NCBI RefSeq assembly: GCF_905196875.1
Contig: NZ_CAJJWO010000025.1
Span: 1-64,000, forward strand
Direction of reading: 5' to 3'
Source of the DNA: an uncultured Parabacteroides sp.
GTDB lineage: Bacteria > Bacteroidota > Bacteroidia > Bacteroidales > Tannerellaceae
Length of the DNA: 64,000 bases
The notes under the pieces were generated by a model, which saw only the letters and a program-made list of their open reading frames with translations, was not told where the DNA came from and made no database searches. Position numbers and translations under genes: made by a program. Positions within the stretch are counted from its first letter, which is position 1. Each line of letters starts with the position of its first letter. Positions 43,937-51,894 of this stretch are shown piece after piece.

Positions 43937-45772
43937 TTAATCTTCTACTATTCGTACACCGCCTTTATCGGCCGAAGCAACCATCTTAGCGTATGCCTTC
44001 AGTGCTTTCGATACCGTACGCTGGCGGAAAGGAGGTGTAAAGGCTTTCGGTCCGCGGGCTTCTTCTGCCTGGCGACGTGCGGCGAGTTCTTCATCGCTTA
44101 CCTTTACATTTATAGTTCTTTCGGGAATATTGATTTCGATAATATCCCCGTCTTTCACGAGGCCAATCGCTCCCCCTGCTGCTGCTTCAGGAGAGATATG
44201 TCCGATTGACAAACCAGATGTTCCACCGCTGAAGCGTCCGTCTGTGATCAGCGCACATTCTTTACCCAGGTGTTTACTCTTTATATAAGAGGTTGGGTAC
44301 AACATTTCCTGCATACCCGGACCACCCTTAGGACCTTCATAGGTGATAACGACGACATCGCCGGAGACGACTTTGTTTTTAAGGATACCTTCGCAAGCTG
44401 CATCCTGTGAGTCAAATACTTTAGAAGGACCGGCAAAGCGGAAGATACTTTCATCTACCCCGGCCGTCTTAACGACACAACCGTCCTGCGCTATATTTCC
44501 GTAAAGGACAGCCAGACCGCCGTCTTTTACATAGGCATGTTCCACATCGCGGATACAACCATTGGTACGGTCGGTATCCAGTTCTTTATAATAGCTTTCC
44601 TGTGATCCGAGCACCAGATTGAAACGGTGGGCCGGAGCACTCTTATAAATATTGATTGCTTCCTCCGTTACATTGACAGAAGTGATACTGTATTGGTCGA
44701 TAGCCTCATTCAAAGTCAGACCATCCACACGTTTTACGGTTCCGTCTACCAGACCACCTTTTACCAGTTCATTCATAATGCCCATGATACCGCCTGCACG
44801 GTTTACATCTTCCACATGATACGAGCAGCTGGGAGCTACTTTACAGATAACCGGAGTTTTACGTGAAAGCATATCGATGTCTTTCATTGTAAAATCAGCT
44901 TCCGCTTCGTGAGCAACTGCCAACAGGTGAAGTACCGTATTGGTTGATCCTCCCATCGCAATATCGAGCGACATCGCATTCAGGAAAGCCTGACGGGTTG
45001 CAATGCTACGCGGCAATACGGAATCGTCACCATCGCGATAATATTTAAAAGCATTGTCTACAATCATTTTGGCTGCTTTCTTAAACAAACGGGTACGGTT
45101 GGCATGAGTAGCAACAACTGTTCCATTACCCGGAAGAGCCATACCCAAAGCTTCGTTCAGACAGTTCATCGAATTGGCAGTGAACATGCCAGAACAACAA
45201 CCGCAAGTCGGACAAGCAGAGCGTTCCACCTTTTCTACTTGCTCATCGCTGACAGAATCGTCGGCCGCTTCGATCATAGCATCGATCAGGTCGAGTGCAC
45301 GACCATCCAGATTGCCGGCTTCCATGGGGCCACCGGATACAAATATGGTTGGAATGTTCAAGCGCATACTGGCCATCAGCATACCCGGAGTGATTTTGTC
45401 GCAGTTGCTGATACATACCATAGCGTCTGCCTTATGGGCATTCACCATATATTCCACACTGTCTGCGATGATATCGCGGGAAGGAAGAGAATAAAGCATT
45501 CCGTCATGTCCCATAGCAATACCGTCGTCGATAGCGATCGTATTGAATTCGGCCGCAAAGCAACCTAGCTTTTCGATCTCCGCTTTCACCTGCTGTCCGA
45601 TTTCGTGCAGATGCACATGTCCCGGCACGAACTGGGTAAATGAATTCACAATAGCAATAATCGGTTTGCCGAACTGTTCTTCTTTCATGCCGTTGGCACG
45701 CCATAGTGCACGGGCTCCGGCCATGCGTCTGCCCTCTGTACTATATGAACTTCTTAACGGATTCTTCATCAT
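43937..45772 (-). CDS. ilvD: Dihydroxy-acid dehydratase
   Basis: 611 residues. Iron-sulfur and metal site motifs are visible: ISNCDKITPGM, SACPTCGCCSGMFTANSMNC and the C-terminal LITDGRFSGGTSGLSIGHISPEAA. It dehydrates 2,3-dihydroxy acids to the keto acids for Val, Leu and Ile. It is the first structural gene of the ilv operon and follows the attenuator by about 25 nt. ATG at 45772 and 45769 are both possible starts. Confidence 0.96.
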   Translation of the reverse strand: MMKNPLRSSYSTEGRRMAGARALWRANGMKEEQFGKPIIAIVNSFTQFVPGHVHLHEIGQQVKAEIEKLGCFAAEFNTIAIDDGIAMGHDGMLYSLPSRDIIADSVEYMVNAHKADAMVCISNCDKITPGMLMASMRLNIPTIFVSGGPMEAGNLDGRALDLIDAMIEAADDSVSDEQVEKVERSACPTCGCCSGMFTANSMNCLNEALGMALPGNGTVVATHANRTRLFKKAAKMIVDNAFKYYRDGDDSVLPRSIATRQAFLNAMSLDIAMGGSTNTVLHLLAVAHEAEADFTMKDIDMLSRKTPVICKVAPSCSYHVEDVNRAGGIMGIMNELVKGGLVDGTVKRVDGLTLNEAIDQYSITSVNVTEEAINIYKSAPAHRFNLVLGSQESYYKELDTDRTNGCIRDVEHAYVKDGGLAVLYGNIAQDGCVVKTAGVDESIFRFAGPSKVFDSQDAACEGILKNKVVSGDVVVITYEGPKGGPGMQEMLYPTSYIKSKHLGKECALITDGRFSGGTSGLSIGHISPEAAAGGAIGLVKDGDIIEINIPERTINVKVSDEELAARRQAEEARGPKAFTPPFRQRTVSKALKAYAKMVASADKGGVRIVED

Positions 45773-45796
45773 ATCTTTTATTATCTTTTAGTCAAT

Positions 45797-45874
45797 AAAA
45801 AAGCCCTTCTCTATAGGGAGAAAGGCTTAAGAAATATCATTAACGACTTCACAACTTCTTACACACCTTTCTCC
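45797..45874 (-). promoter_or_regulatory. ilv operon transcription attenuator
   Basis: Minus-strand AGCCTTTCTC and GAGAAGGGCT form a 10-bp stem (plus 45802-45827) followed by TTTTTT, an intrinsic terminator before ilvD. GGAGAAAGG (plus 45866-45874), which begins immediately after the leader TAA, is perfectly complementary to CCTTTCTCC in the terminator 5' arm (plus 45817-45825). A ribosome at the leader stop would mask it and allow termination; one stalled at Val, Leu or Ile codons would leave it free. The layout mirrors the attenuator before leuA. Confidence 0.82.
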
Positions 45875-45934
45875 TTACCTACTAATGACTAGAAGGACCA
45901 CCACGAGAATAATATGCAATACATTGTTCATCAT
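45875..45934 (-). CDS. ilvL: Val/Leu/Ile-rich leader peptide of the ilv operon
   Basis: 19 residues, MMNNVLHIILVVVLLVISR, from ATG 45934 to TAA 45875. It has 5 Val, 4 Leu and 3 Ile, so 12 of 19 residues are branched-chain. The frame is open further upstream, but the -7 box at 45967-45974 places the transcript start below any earlier ATG. The stop codon abuts the antiterminator arm. The symbol is used by analogy with enterobacterial ilvL. Confidence 0.82.
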   Translation of the reverse strand: MMNNVLHIILVVVLLVISR

Positions 45935-45966
45935 CTTTTTTATCGTCTTTAATTTGTTTGACGCTG

Positions 45967-45974
45967 CAAATGTA
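45967..45974 (-). promoter_or_regulatory. Bacteroidota -7 box for the ilv operon
   Basis: Minus-strand TACATTTG matches TAnnTTTG, 33 nt upstream of the leader ATG. Confidence 0.65.
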
Positions 45975-46182
45975 GAACAATAATTCATATGAGCAAAGGA
46001 TTTAAAAGAAAAATCATCACTTTTATTTAGAAATGAAAGATAAAAGAACGATTCCACTTGCATTTTAACAGACTCTCGACCTTCTAACAATATAACACTA
46101 CAAAAATACGACAGTCAGAAAATGCCTTGTCCGCCGTTGTCGTCGGTTGTCGGTATTTGTCCGTATTTACCCATAATCTACG

Positions 46183-46301
46183 TGGGACAGCCAGTGGGAC
46201 AGACCTGGGACAATTTCACCCATTCATAATATACTAATCACCAATAGCTTAACCCACTTCTTAAAAACTCTTTGGGACAAACTTGGGACAATCAGTGGGA
46301 C
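46183..46301 (+). repeat. Iteron-like TGGGAC repeats
   Basis: TGGGAC occurs at 46183, 46195, 46206, 46273, 46284 and 46296, as two groups of three. Spacings are 12 and 11, then 67, then 11 and 12 bp. The region has no coding frame and lies upstream of the ilv promoter and downstream of PUL 2. Confidence 0.65.
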
Positions 46302-46369
46302 GCTCTTATTAATATATAAAGAATATATATAAAGAGAACTATAACTTTTTTCATTTTTCTACTAAAAGC

Positions 46370-46381
46370 AGTATTAATACT
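46370..46381. repeat. 12-bp palindrome
   Basis: AGTATTAATACT is a perfect palindrome in the gap between PUL 2 and the ilv promoter. It may be a binding site or chance in AT-rich DNA. Confidence 0.3.
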
Positions 46382-46419
46382 ATATGCCGACAGGGGGCAC
46401 ACAGTAGTGCTGATACAGG

Positions 46420-46458
46420 CAGGACTATAGTGCTGATAAGAGTTACACTATAGTCCTG
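46420..46458. repeat. Perfect 13-bp inverted repeat after the GH29-like gene
   Basis: CAGGACTATAGTG (46420-46432) is the exact reverse complement of CACTATAGTCCTG (46446-46458). The word TAGTGCTGATA occurs twice nearby, about 26 bp apart. On the minus strand, the strand of the upstream gene, there is no U-run after the stem, so it is not a standard terminator. Confidence 0.6.
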
Positions 46459-46488
46459 TTTTCAAAAAAGTGCGATTTCATCGAGGAT

Positions 46489-47961
46489 TTAATCGTTTAT
46501 CACCTTTTTAAGTTCCTTCAACAAAGCTTCCGACTTCGACGAGATTGTCCCATCTTGATAAATTCGAACATTAATCATCGGAAGATTTTTCCGCTTGTCG
46601 GATTCTTTCACCACATTGACTAATTGATCAATTGTTAATAAGGGGTCGTCTATTTCTGAATCTTTATATCTATGCGTCCAATCTCCGGATTCCAGCAATC
46701 CGCAATATGTGGCCTGTAGCCCTTCTTGCGGGCCTCCAATGAATACACCACTTCCATCAACCGGCAAATAAAGGTTATTCATACCCGCACTTTCTTCTGA
46801 TAATCCCAACTCGCCGGCATAATAATCCTGAAAATCTGTAAGTCTGGGAAATATCCATGAATTATAGCAAATCAAAAAATCTTTATTATTTCTTTTGGCT
46901 GCTCGAGTCAGCTTTTCAAAATTAGCACCACCCGGGTAGTACCCCATTCCATCATCCAACCATATACCAGCTATTTTACTCCCGTAACGGTCACTTATCT
47001 CTCCCAATATGTTTTCTAAATTGGTATACAATGTTTGAGGATTATCTGAGTAAGATTGCAAAGTCCTCCAGTGAGTATCTGCTAATACATTATAATATAG
47101 TATCAGTTTTATACCATATTTACCTAATGCATTAGCCATATCAGAGACCAAATCACGAGATGTTGTACGCCCTGGTAAGATATTGTCAATGGCCCTTAAT
47201 GGACCAGGAAAATACATTTCCGCCCAGGCTGTCGTGAAAAAAACAAGTCCACCGCCACATTCATATACCATCTTTGCAAAACCTTCTGTGTCAAAATCAT
47301 TCACAGCCTCTTCATATGTCTTTGGATCACCAAACCGAGGCATACTACTTGAATTCCAATGAAAAAAGAACCCGTACTTCAAATCTCCTATCCAATGTGC
47401 ATCAGAGCGTAATTCATTCGCATGCTGCTTTAACTGTGCATAAAGCTTTGACTCCGTCAGTTCCAATGAAAAAAGATGAACATTGAAATCCGGAGACTTT
47501 CCCGGAGACAAAATACGCAATGTAACTGTCGATGTACCAGCCAACAATTGGATTGGGTTTTCAAAAACACATCTTTGCCAATCACTGCCAGTCACAATGC
47601 ACTGACAGCTTTTATGTCCGTCAGACAATTCTAAAATAACATTCTCTTCCCCACCTATATTATTCAGTTTTATTAGAACTTCTGCCAAATAACTTCCTGA
47701 TTCAGCTTTAACATTCCATTGGATAGATTGAGAGGGGTGATTCCACTTTTCTACCCAAAAAGATTTATACGGATCATCTGGCATGTATATATTTATGCCT
47801 CCATTCAATTGAGCTTTACTCGGTAGCAAACGTGTAGACTGGTCAGGCTCCATCGATATTGCAGGTCGGTCAATTGTTCGTTTTGCTCTTTCACATCCAA
47901 AAAGGACAGTCATAAATAAAGACAAAAGCAATAAACTAATAATAGATTTTTTTTTAATCAT
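46489..47961 (-). CDS. GH29-like (alpha-L-fucosidase-fold) lipoprotein (PUL 2)
   Basis: The frame opens at 47973 (494 aa), overlapping the previous stop; the Met at 47961 gives a normal lipoprotein signal. Residue numbers use the 494-aa frame. The lipobox Cys is 27 (VLFGC). Residues about 45-170 form a beta-sandwich resembling a carbohydrate-binding module. The catalytic barrel follows, with KYGFFFHW (199-206) in place of the GH29 K(F/Y)G.F.HWG motif and IWLDDGM (337-343), where Asp340 or Asp341 would be the nucleophile of the GH29 WFD motif. The match is distant, so fucosidase activity is only a working idea. It is the last gene of PUL 2. Confidence 0.65.
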   Translation of the reverse strand: MIKKKSIISLLLLSLFMTVLFGCERAKRTIDRPAISMEPDQSTRLLPSKAQLNGGINIYMPDDPYKSFWVEKWNHPSQSIQWNVKAESGSYLAEVLIKLNNIGGEENVILELSDGHKSCQCIVTGSDWQRCVFENPIQLLAGTSTVTLRILSPGKSPDFNVHLFSLELTESKLYAQLKQHANELRSDAHWIGDLKYGFFFHWNSSSMPRFGDPKTYEEAVNDFDTEGFAKMVYECGGGLVFFTTAWAEMYFPGPLRAIDNILPGRTTSRDLVSDMANALGKYGIKLILYYNVLADTHWRTLQSYSDNPQTLYTNLENILGEISDRYGSKIAGIWLDDGMGYYPGGANFEKLTRAAKRNNKDFLICYNSWIFPRLTDFQDYYAGELGLSEESAGMNNLYLPVDGSGVFIGGPQEGLQATYCGLLESGDWTHRYKDSEIDDPLLTIDQLVNVVKESDKRKNLPMINVRIYQDGTISSKSEALLKELKKVIND

Positions 47962-47969
47962 AATGTCAA

Positions 47970-50333
47970 TCATTTTAATTTTAATAAAACCTCCTCTTCC
48001 TTCTGATTTCGGAATATTTTCAACTTCAATCTACCCAACCATCGATTCTGCTCCGTCGAAGCAAAGACTTCTTCTATCGAAGATATTTCATTCTCACTCA
48101 TATCGCGTATCACATCATTTTTCAGTAATCCAGACTTGGCTATCAGGCTCTCTTCTTCCATATCCACGATTACAACCCCACGCTGGTCCGGTAAACCGAA
48201 AGCGGACTGATCTCCCAATCCTTTTATTATTCGGATCTTAGCTCCTAACCATTCATATATCTTTGAATCATCGTCATCGTCTATTTGCTGTACATCCGGA
48301 AACAATGGAGTTTCAGCTATCGCTTTCAGCTTGACTGGTCTAACACCAAATCTATCCATAGGAATATTTTCAAAAGAAACTATATTCGCTTCACTCCCAT
48401 CCAATAATGTGTAATCACCTCTTTGAGGATTGGCAAATATCAATTCACCGGTCACACTATGCACATCTGTTCCATCTTTTCTAACTTTGTCTAAAGCTTT
48501 CCGACCGGAAAAGAAATTAAAATCAATCTTTTCTCCCCAATATTCAACCGAAATAGGAAAATAAGGCTGCATAAACACATTTCTCTGTACAACATCTCCA
48601 CTTTCAGGAAACCACAAATGAGGATGCAATGAGCTATTTATAACCAAATTATTTTCTACGCGCCGAAAAAAACCTTCACGAAGTTTTATACCACCCCGAA
48701 GACAAAGATTATTATAAATATGATAATTAGATGAACCATCATCGAGATCTATATCCCAACCATGATCACAACGGAATCTGTTATTACGAATTACAGTCGT
48801 ATAAAGAGCATCCAGCAGAATTACCCCCCGATGTTTCTGCGTCAAAGTATCCATCGTCTTGAAATCCGGATGCCAGAAACGATCACGTCCCCAAGAATTA
48901 AAAGATCCATGATCACTTGTCTCTAACACTGTATCAAACACATCATTATATTCCAGAACATGTCCCCCAAAAGCACCGTCTCCAATATTGATACCAGCAC
49001 GTGGACTCCGGTATATACTATTATGACTCACATTTATCTGGGCCGCTATCTGAATTTGAATACCTGCGATTTGTTTTTCAACCATTCCTATATCATGAAT
49101 CAAATTATCTTCAACTATGCATTGACGAGGATAATGATCATTTTTAGCTCCTGGAGTTAAATCCATTTTTTCATAAGGAACATAATCATAATAACCAAAG
49201 GATGGAGAACGTAAAGCAGCCGTATCCCCAACAAGACAAATACCGCTGGCACCTATATGGTGGATATGATTTGCTATTACTTTCGAATTATAATTATATC
49301 GACTCAGGAATACAGCATTGCCCCCCAGATCATAAAACTCACACCCGATAATAACACAATCTTCCGTATTTTCAAGAAAAACAGCTCCTCCACGATATAT
49401 TCCCCAATCGCTTCTCATCAAACTTTCGTAGGGATACATAAATGTTCGTAACGTACGGGTAAAACACAAATTCCGGATAGTTACACCAATAAGTTTATTA
49501 TTCGGATATTCCCCACGTAACTCTATAAGATGAGGCGAGGTGACTACCTCTACCTTTGCAGAACTCAAATCTTCACCGGGAAAAGGATAATAATATAATG
49601 TACTTTCTTTTTTATCCAAATACCATTCCCCTGCTTCATCTAGCTCTTCACGTATATTTTCCACATACCGGAGTGATTTATGTAATGGCGATTCCCGGAT
49701 TAATTGATATCCTCCTTCATAAACAAGTTCCTCTTTTACTTTGCCCATTATCTGATAATGCTGACTTCCCCAACGTCCCTGGTGCATAGAATGAATAAAA
49801 CCACCCGAAGGATCCTTCCATTTTTTTATGCGAGAAACAGATAGTGCATCTTCAGAAGTTCCATTGAACAGTTCTCCTTCTTTATAATTAGGATATCGAG
49901 CCAGAATACGTTTATTTCCGTTTATATACATCTGATCAAAAGTATCTGCCACGAAGGCTTTATACAATCCCTTTTGTGCCTTTTGCCATTTCAATGAAAG
50001 TGTTTTACTACCAGATAAAATAACGTTTTCATCTTTGTAGCCGGAAATGAGTAATCTTTTACCCACAAAATCGTCAGATGTTATAATTACGGGATTTGGG
50101 AACTCATATACCCCTGTCCGGAAATAAATGTTCACATCTTTTTCCGCAGAAGACTTCGCCACCCGAAGAGCCTCATCCAAAGTCAAAACCGGATTATCCA
50201 TTGTACCGTCACCCAATAAACTACCAGTAGAAGATATATAAATATCACGGTGAGCATAAGCTTCACAAACAAATAAAAATACATAACAGAGGATGACTAA
50301 AGAGAATTTTATTCCTTTATTTTTCAATCTCAT
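47970..50333 (-). CDS. Secreted right-handed beta-helix protein with C-terminal PDZ domain (PUL 2)
   Basis: 787 residues. The signal peptide covers 1-27 (FVCEAYA). IYISSTGSLLGDGTMDNPVLTLDEAL starts a parallel beta-helix of the kind seen in GH141/GH120 and polysaccharide lyase families. Helical turns run to about residue 650, with the typical CVIEDN/VIRNNRF/NHIHHIG repeats. Residues about 685-787 form a PDZ-like domain (GVVIVDMEEESLIAKSGLLKNDVI). Fusing PDZ to a glycan-active helix is uncommon. GH141-like activity is possible, but I could not identify catalytic acids with certainty. It is 113 nt downstream of susD with a terminator in between, and overlaps the GH29-like frame by 4 nt. Confidence 0.75.
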   Translation of the reverse strand: MRLKNKGIKFSLVILCYVFLFVCEAYAHRDIYISSTGSLLGDGTMDNPVLTLDEALRVAKSSAEKDVNIYFRTGVYEFPNPVIITSDDFVGKRLLISGYKDENVILSGSKTLSLKWQKAQKGLYKAFVADTFDQMYINGNKRILARYPNYKEGELFNGTSEDALSVSRIKKWKDPSGGFIHSMHQGRWGSQHYQIMGKVKEELVYEGGYQLIRESPLHKSLRYVENIREELDEAGEWYLDKKESTLYYYPFPGEDLSSAKVEVVTSPHLIELRGEYPNNKLIGVTIRNLCFTRTLRTFMYPYESLMRSDWGIYRGGAVFLENTEDCVIIGCEFYDLGGNAVFLSRYNYNSKVIANHIHHIGASGICLVGDTAALRSPSFGYYDYVPYEKMDLTPGAKNDHYPRQCIVEDNLIHDIGMVEKQIAGIQIQIAAQINVSHNSIYRSPRAGINIGDGAFGGHVLEYNDVFDTVLETSDHGSFNSWGRDRFWHPDFKTMDTLTQKHRGVILLDALYTTVIRNNRFRCDHGWDIDLDDGSSNYHIYNNLCLRGGIKLREGFFRRVENNLVINSSLHPHLWFPESGDVVQRNVFMQPYFPISVEYWGEKIDFNFFSGRKALDKVRKDGTDVHSVTGELIFANPQRGDYTLLDGSEANIVSFENIPMDRFGVRPVKLKAIAETPLFPDVQQIDDDDDSKIYEWLGAKIRIIKGLGDQSAFGLPDQRGVVIVDMEEESLIAKSGLLKNDVIRDMSENEISSIEEVFASTEQNRWLGRLKLKIFRNQKEEEVLLKLK

Positions 50334-50392
50334 AATGACTTCACATTAAATTTTCATTTAAACAAGACTAGAATATAAAAAAAGCAGAGTAT

Positions 50393-50430
50393 AAAAAGGG
50401 CCAATCCAATAATGATTCAGACCGGCCCTT
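50393..50430 (-). terminator. Intrinsic terminator between SusD and the beta-helix gene (PUL 2)
   Basis: On the minus strand AAGGGCC pairs with GGCCCTT, with an inner AATC/GATT stem, followed by TTTTT. Read-through here would set enzyme levels below SusC/SusD levels. Confidence 0.7.
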
Positions 50431-50446
50431 CCTAAATTCTAATTAA

Positions 50447-51889
50447 TTATCTGTAATCCGGATTCTGAGAAATATTATTATTCAGAATTTCGGTATCAGG
50501 AATCAACCAGGTGTTGTTGTAGGCCCCAACAGGAACATTCAACCTGTCGCCACGCGCTTTCTGTACCTTATCGAACGTTTGGGTACGTTTCAGATCATAC
50601 CAAGCAAAGCCTTCTTCATACAATTCGTGCTGACGTTCCAGGAGGACTGCTTCGCGGAACTGCTCCTGAGAAAGTCCGCTCAAATCAGGCACGTTTGTCG
50701 GATCATTCTGGTCAACACGGGCACGTTTACGGATAGCATTGATATATTGATAAGCTCCGGCCGGGCCATTCACTTCATTTTCAGCTTCAGCGGCAATCAG
50801 ATACATTTCGGCCAAACGGATCAATTGGGTCTGCCAGGTCAGAATATTGGTATTAGAAGCCGGAAGCTCCTGCTCCAGATATTCTTCATTAATATACTTG
50901 TTATAATATGTACGTGAGATAACTTTATTACCTTTCGCATTTACATATTCAGGCTTGATACCCCATTCTTTACGCATATCACCTTTTGCAAAACTGGCGA
51001 TAAAAGCATTTGTCGGAAGATATAAGGCTGTCTGGCTACCGATCGGTGAAGATTCATTATGCATACCGCTATATTTATCCGGAGCAGAAAACAACTCAGC
51101 CCAAATAGTTTCTGCCGTATAACGTTCCGTCTTAAATACCTTATCGTACGTAGGCATCAAAGAATACTGGCCACTATTAATCACTTCCAGTGCTTTTTCT
51201 TTGGCTTTTGTATAATTTTCTTTCTGATTCATCGGAAAACCGGCAGAAGTCAGATAGATACGTGCCATAATCGCTTTTACAACCCATTTATTTACGCGTC
51301 CCATTTCCTGTGCTTCTTCCGGAAGCTTTTGTTCTGCATCCAGAATATCATCAAAAATAAATTTATAGACATCAGCCTGTGGTGTACGGTCTATCGCCAC
51401 ATCCGCATCGCTAGTCACAACTTTATCCCGCAAAGGAACATCGCCGAAAAACTGAACCAAGGTGAAATAAGACCAGGCACGTAAACACTTCGCTTCACCG
51501 ATGATACGATTCTTGGTTTCAGCAGCAAAGTCCTTATCTTCTATCGATTCCAATATCATATTTGCATTCTTTATTGTACTGTATGGTCCGGACCACGCAT
51601 CTCTAAATGCATAAAAACCAAATCCCGGGTTATTTGCCCAAATATCACCAACCTGTTCGGCTGATTCCGGTTTATCGTTATAGTCGGCAAACACCTCTGT
51701 CAGGTTCAGGTTTTGTCCCTGAGGATACAAACCTTTCAAAGCACCGTCAAAATCTTCTACCGTTTTATAAAAGGAAGAAGGAGAAATAAACGTTTTCGGA
51801 TCTTCTTCCAGCCAATCGGAACAAGAGACAGACAGAATAACCGGTACAGCCAGCAATATATTTTTAATCAGTGTTTTCATTCTTGTCAT
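50447..51889 (-). CDS. SusD/RagB-family lipoprotein (PUL 2)
   Basis: 480 residues with a lipoprotein signal at Cys23 (LSVSC); the Met at residue 4 is an alternative start. SDWLEEDPKTFISPSSFYKTVEDFDGALKGLYPQ is a standard SusD N-terminus. IIGEAKCLRAWSYFTLVQFFGDVPL, RLAEMYLIAAEAENEV and ERQHELYEEGFAWYDLKRTQTFDKV continue the family pattern, and it ends NISQNPDYR. It partners the SusC 5 nt upstream. It belongs to a different SusD subgroup from the tandem pairs at 28-39 kb. Confidence 0.95.
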   Translation of the reverse strand: MTRMKTLIKNILLAVPVILSVSCSDWLEEDPKTFISPSSFYKTVEDFDGALKGLYPQGQNLNLTEVFADYNDKPESAEQVGDIWANNPGFGFYAFRDAWSGPYSTIKNANMILESIEDKDFAAETKNRIIGEAKCLRAWSYFTLVQFFGDVPLRDKVVTSDADVAIDRTPQADVYKFIFDDILDAEQKLPEEAQEMGRVNKWVVKAIMARIYLTSAGFPMNQKENYTKAKEKALEVINSGQYSLMPTYDKVFKTERYTAETIWAELFSAPDKYSGMHNESSPIGSQTALYLPTNAFIASFAKGDMRKEWGIKPEYVNAKGNKVISRTYYNKYINEEYLEQELPASNTNILTWQTQLIRLAEMYLIAAEAENEVNGPAGAYQYINAIRKRARVDQNDPTNVPDLSGLSQEQFREAVLLERQHELYEEGFAWYDLKRTQTFDKVQKARGDRLNVPVGAYNNTWLIPDTEILNNNISQNPDYR

Positions 51890-51894
51890 AAGTA

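Noticed and set aside
45935..46090. N-terminal extension of the ilv leader frame to 71 residues
   Set aside because: The -7 box at 45967-45974 puts transcription start below the earlier ATGs, and only the last 19 residues have leader-peptide composition.
46420..46458. 13-bp hairpin considered as the terminator of PUL 2
   Set aside because: The T-run lies on the wrong side for minus-strand transcription, so it is listed as a repeat instead.
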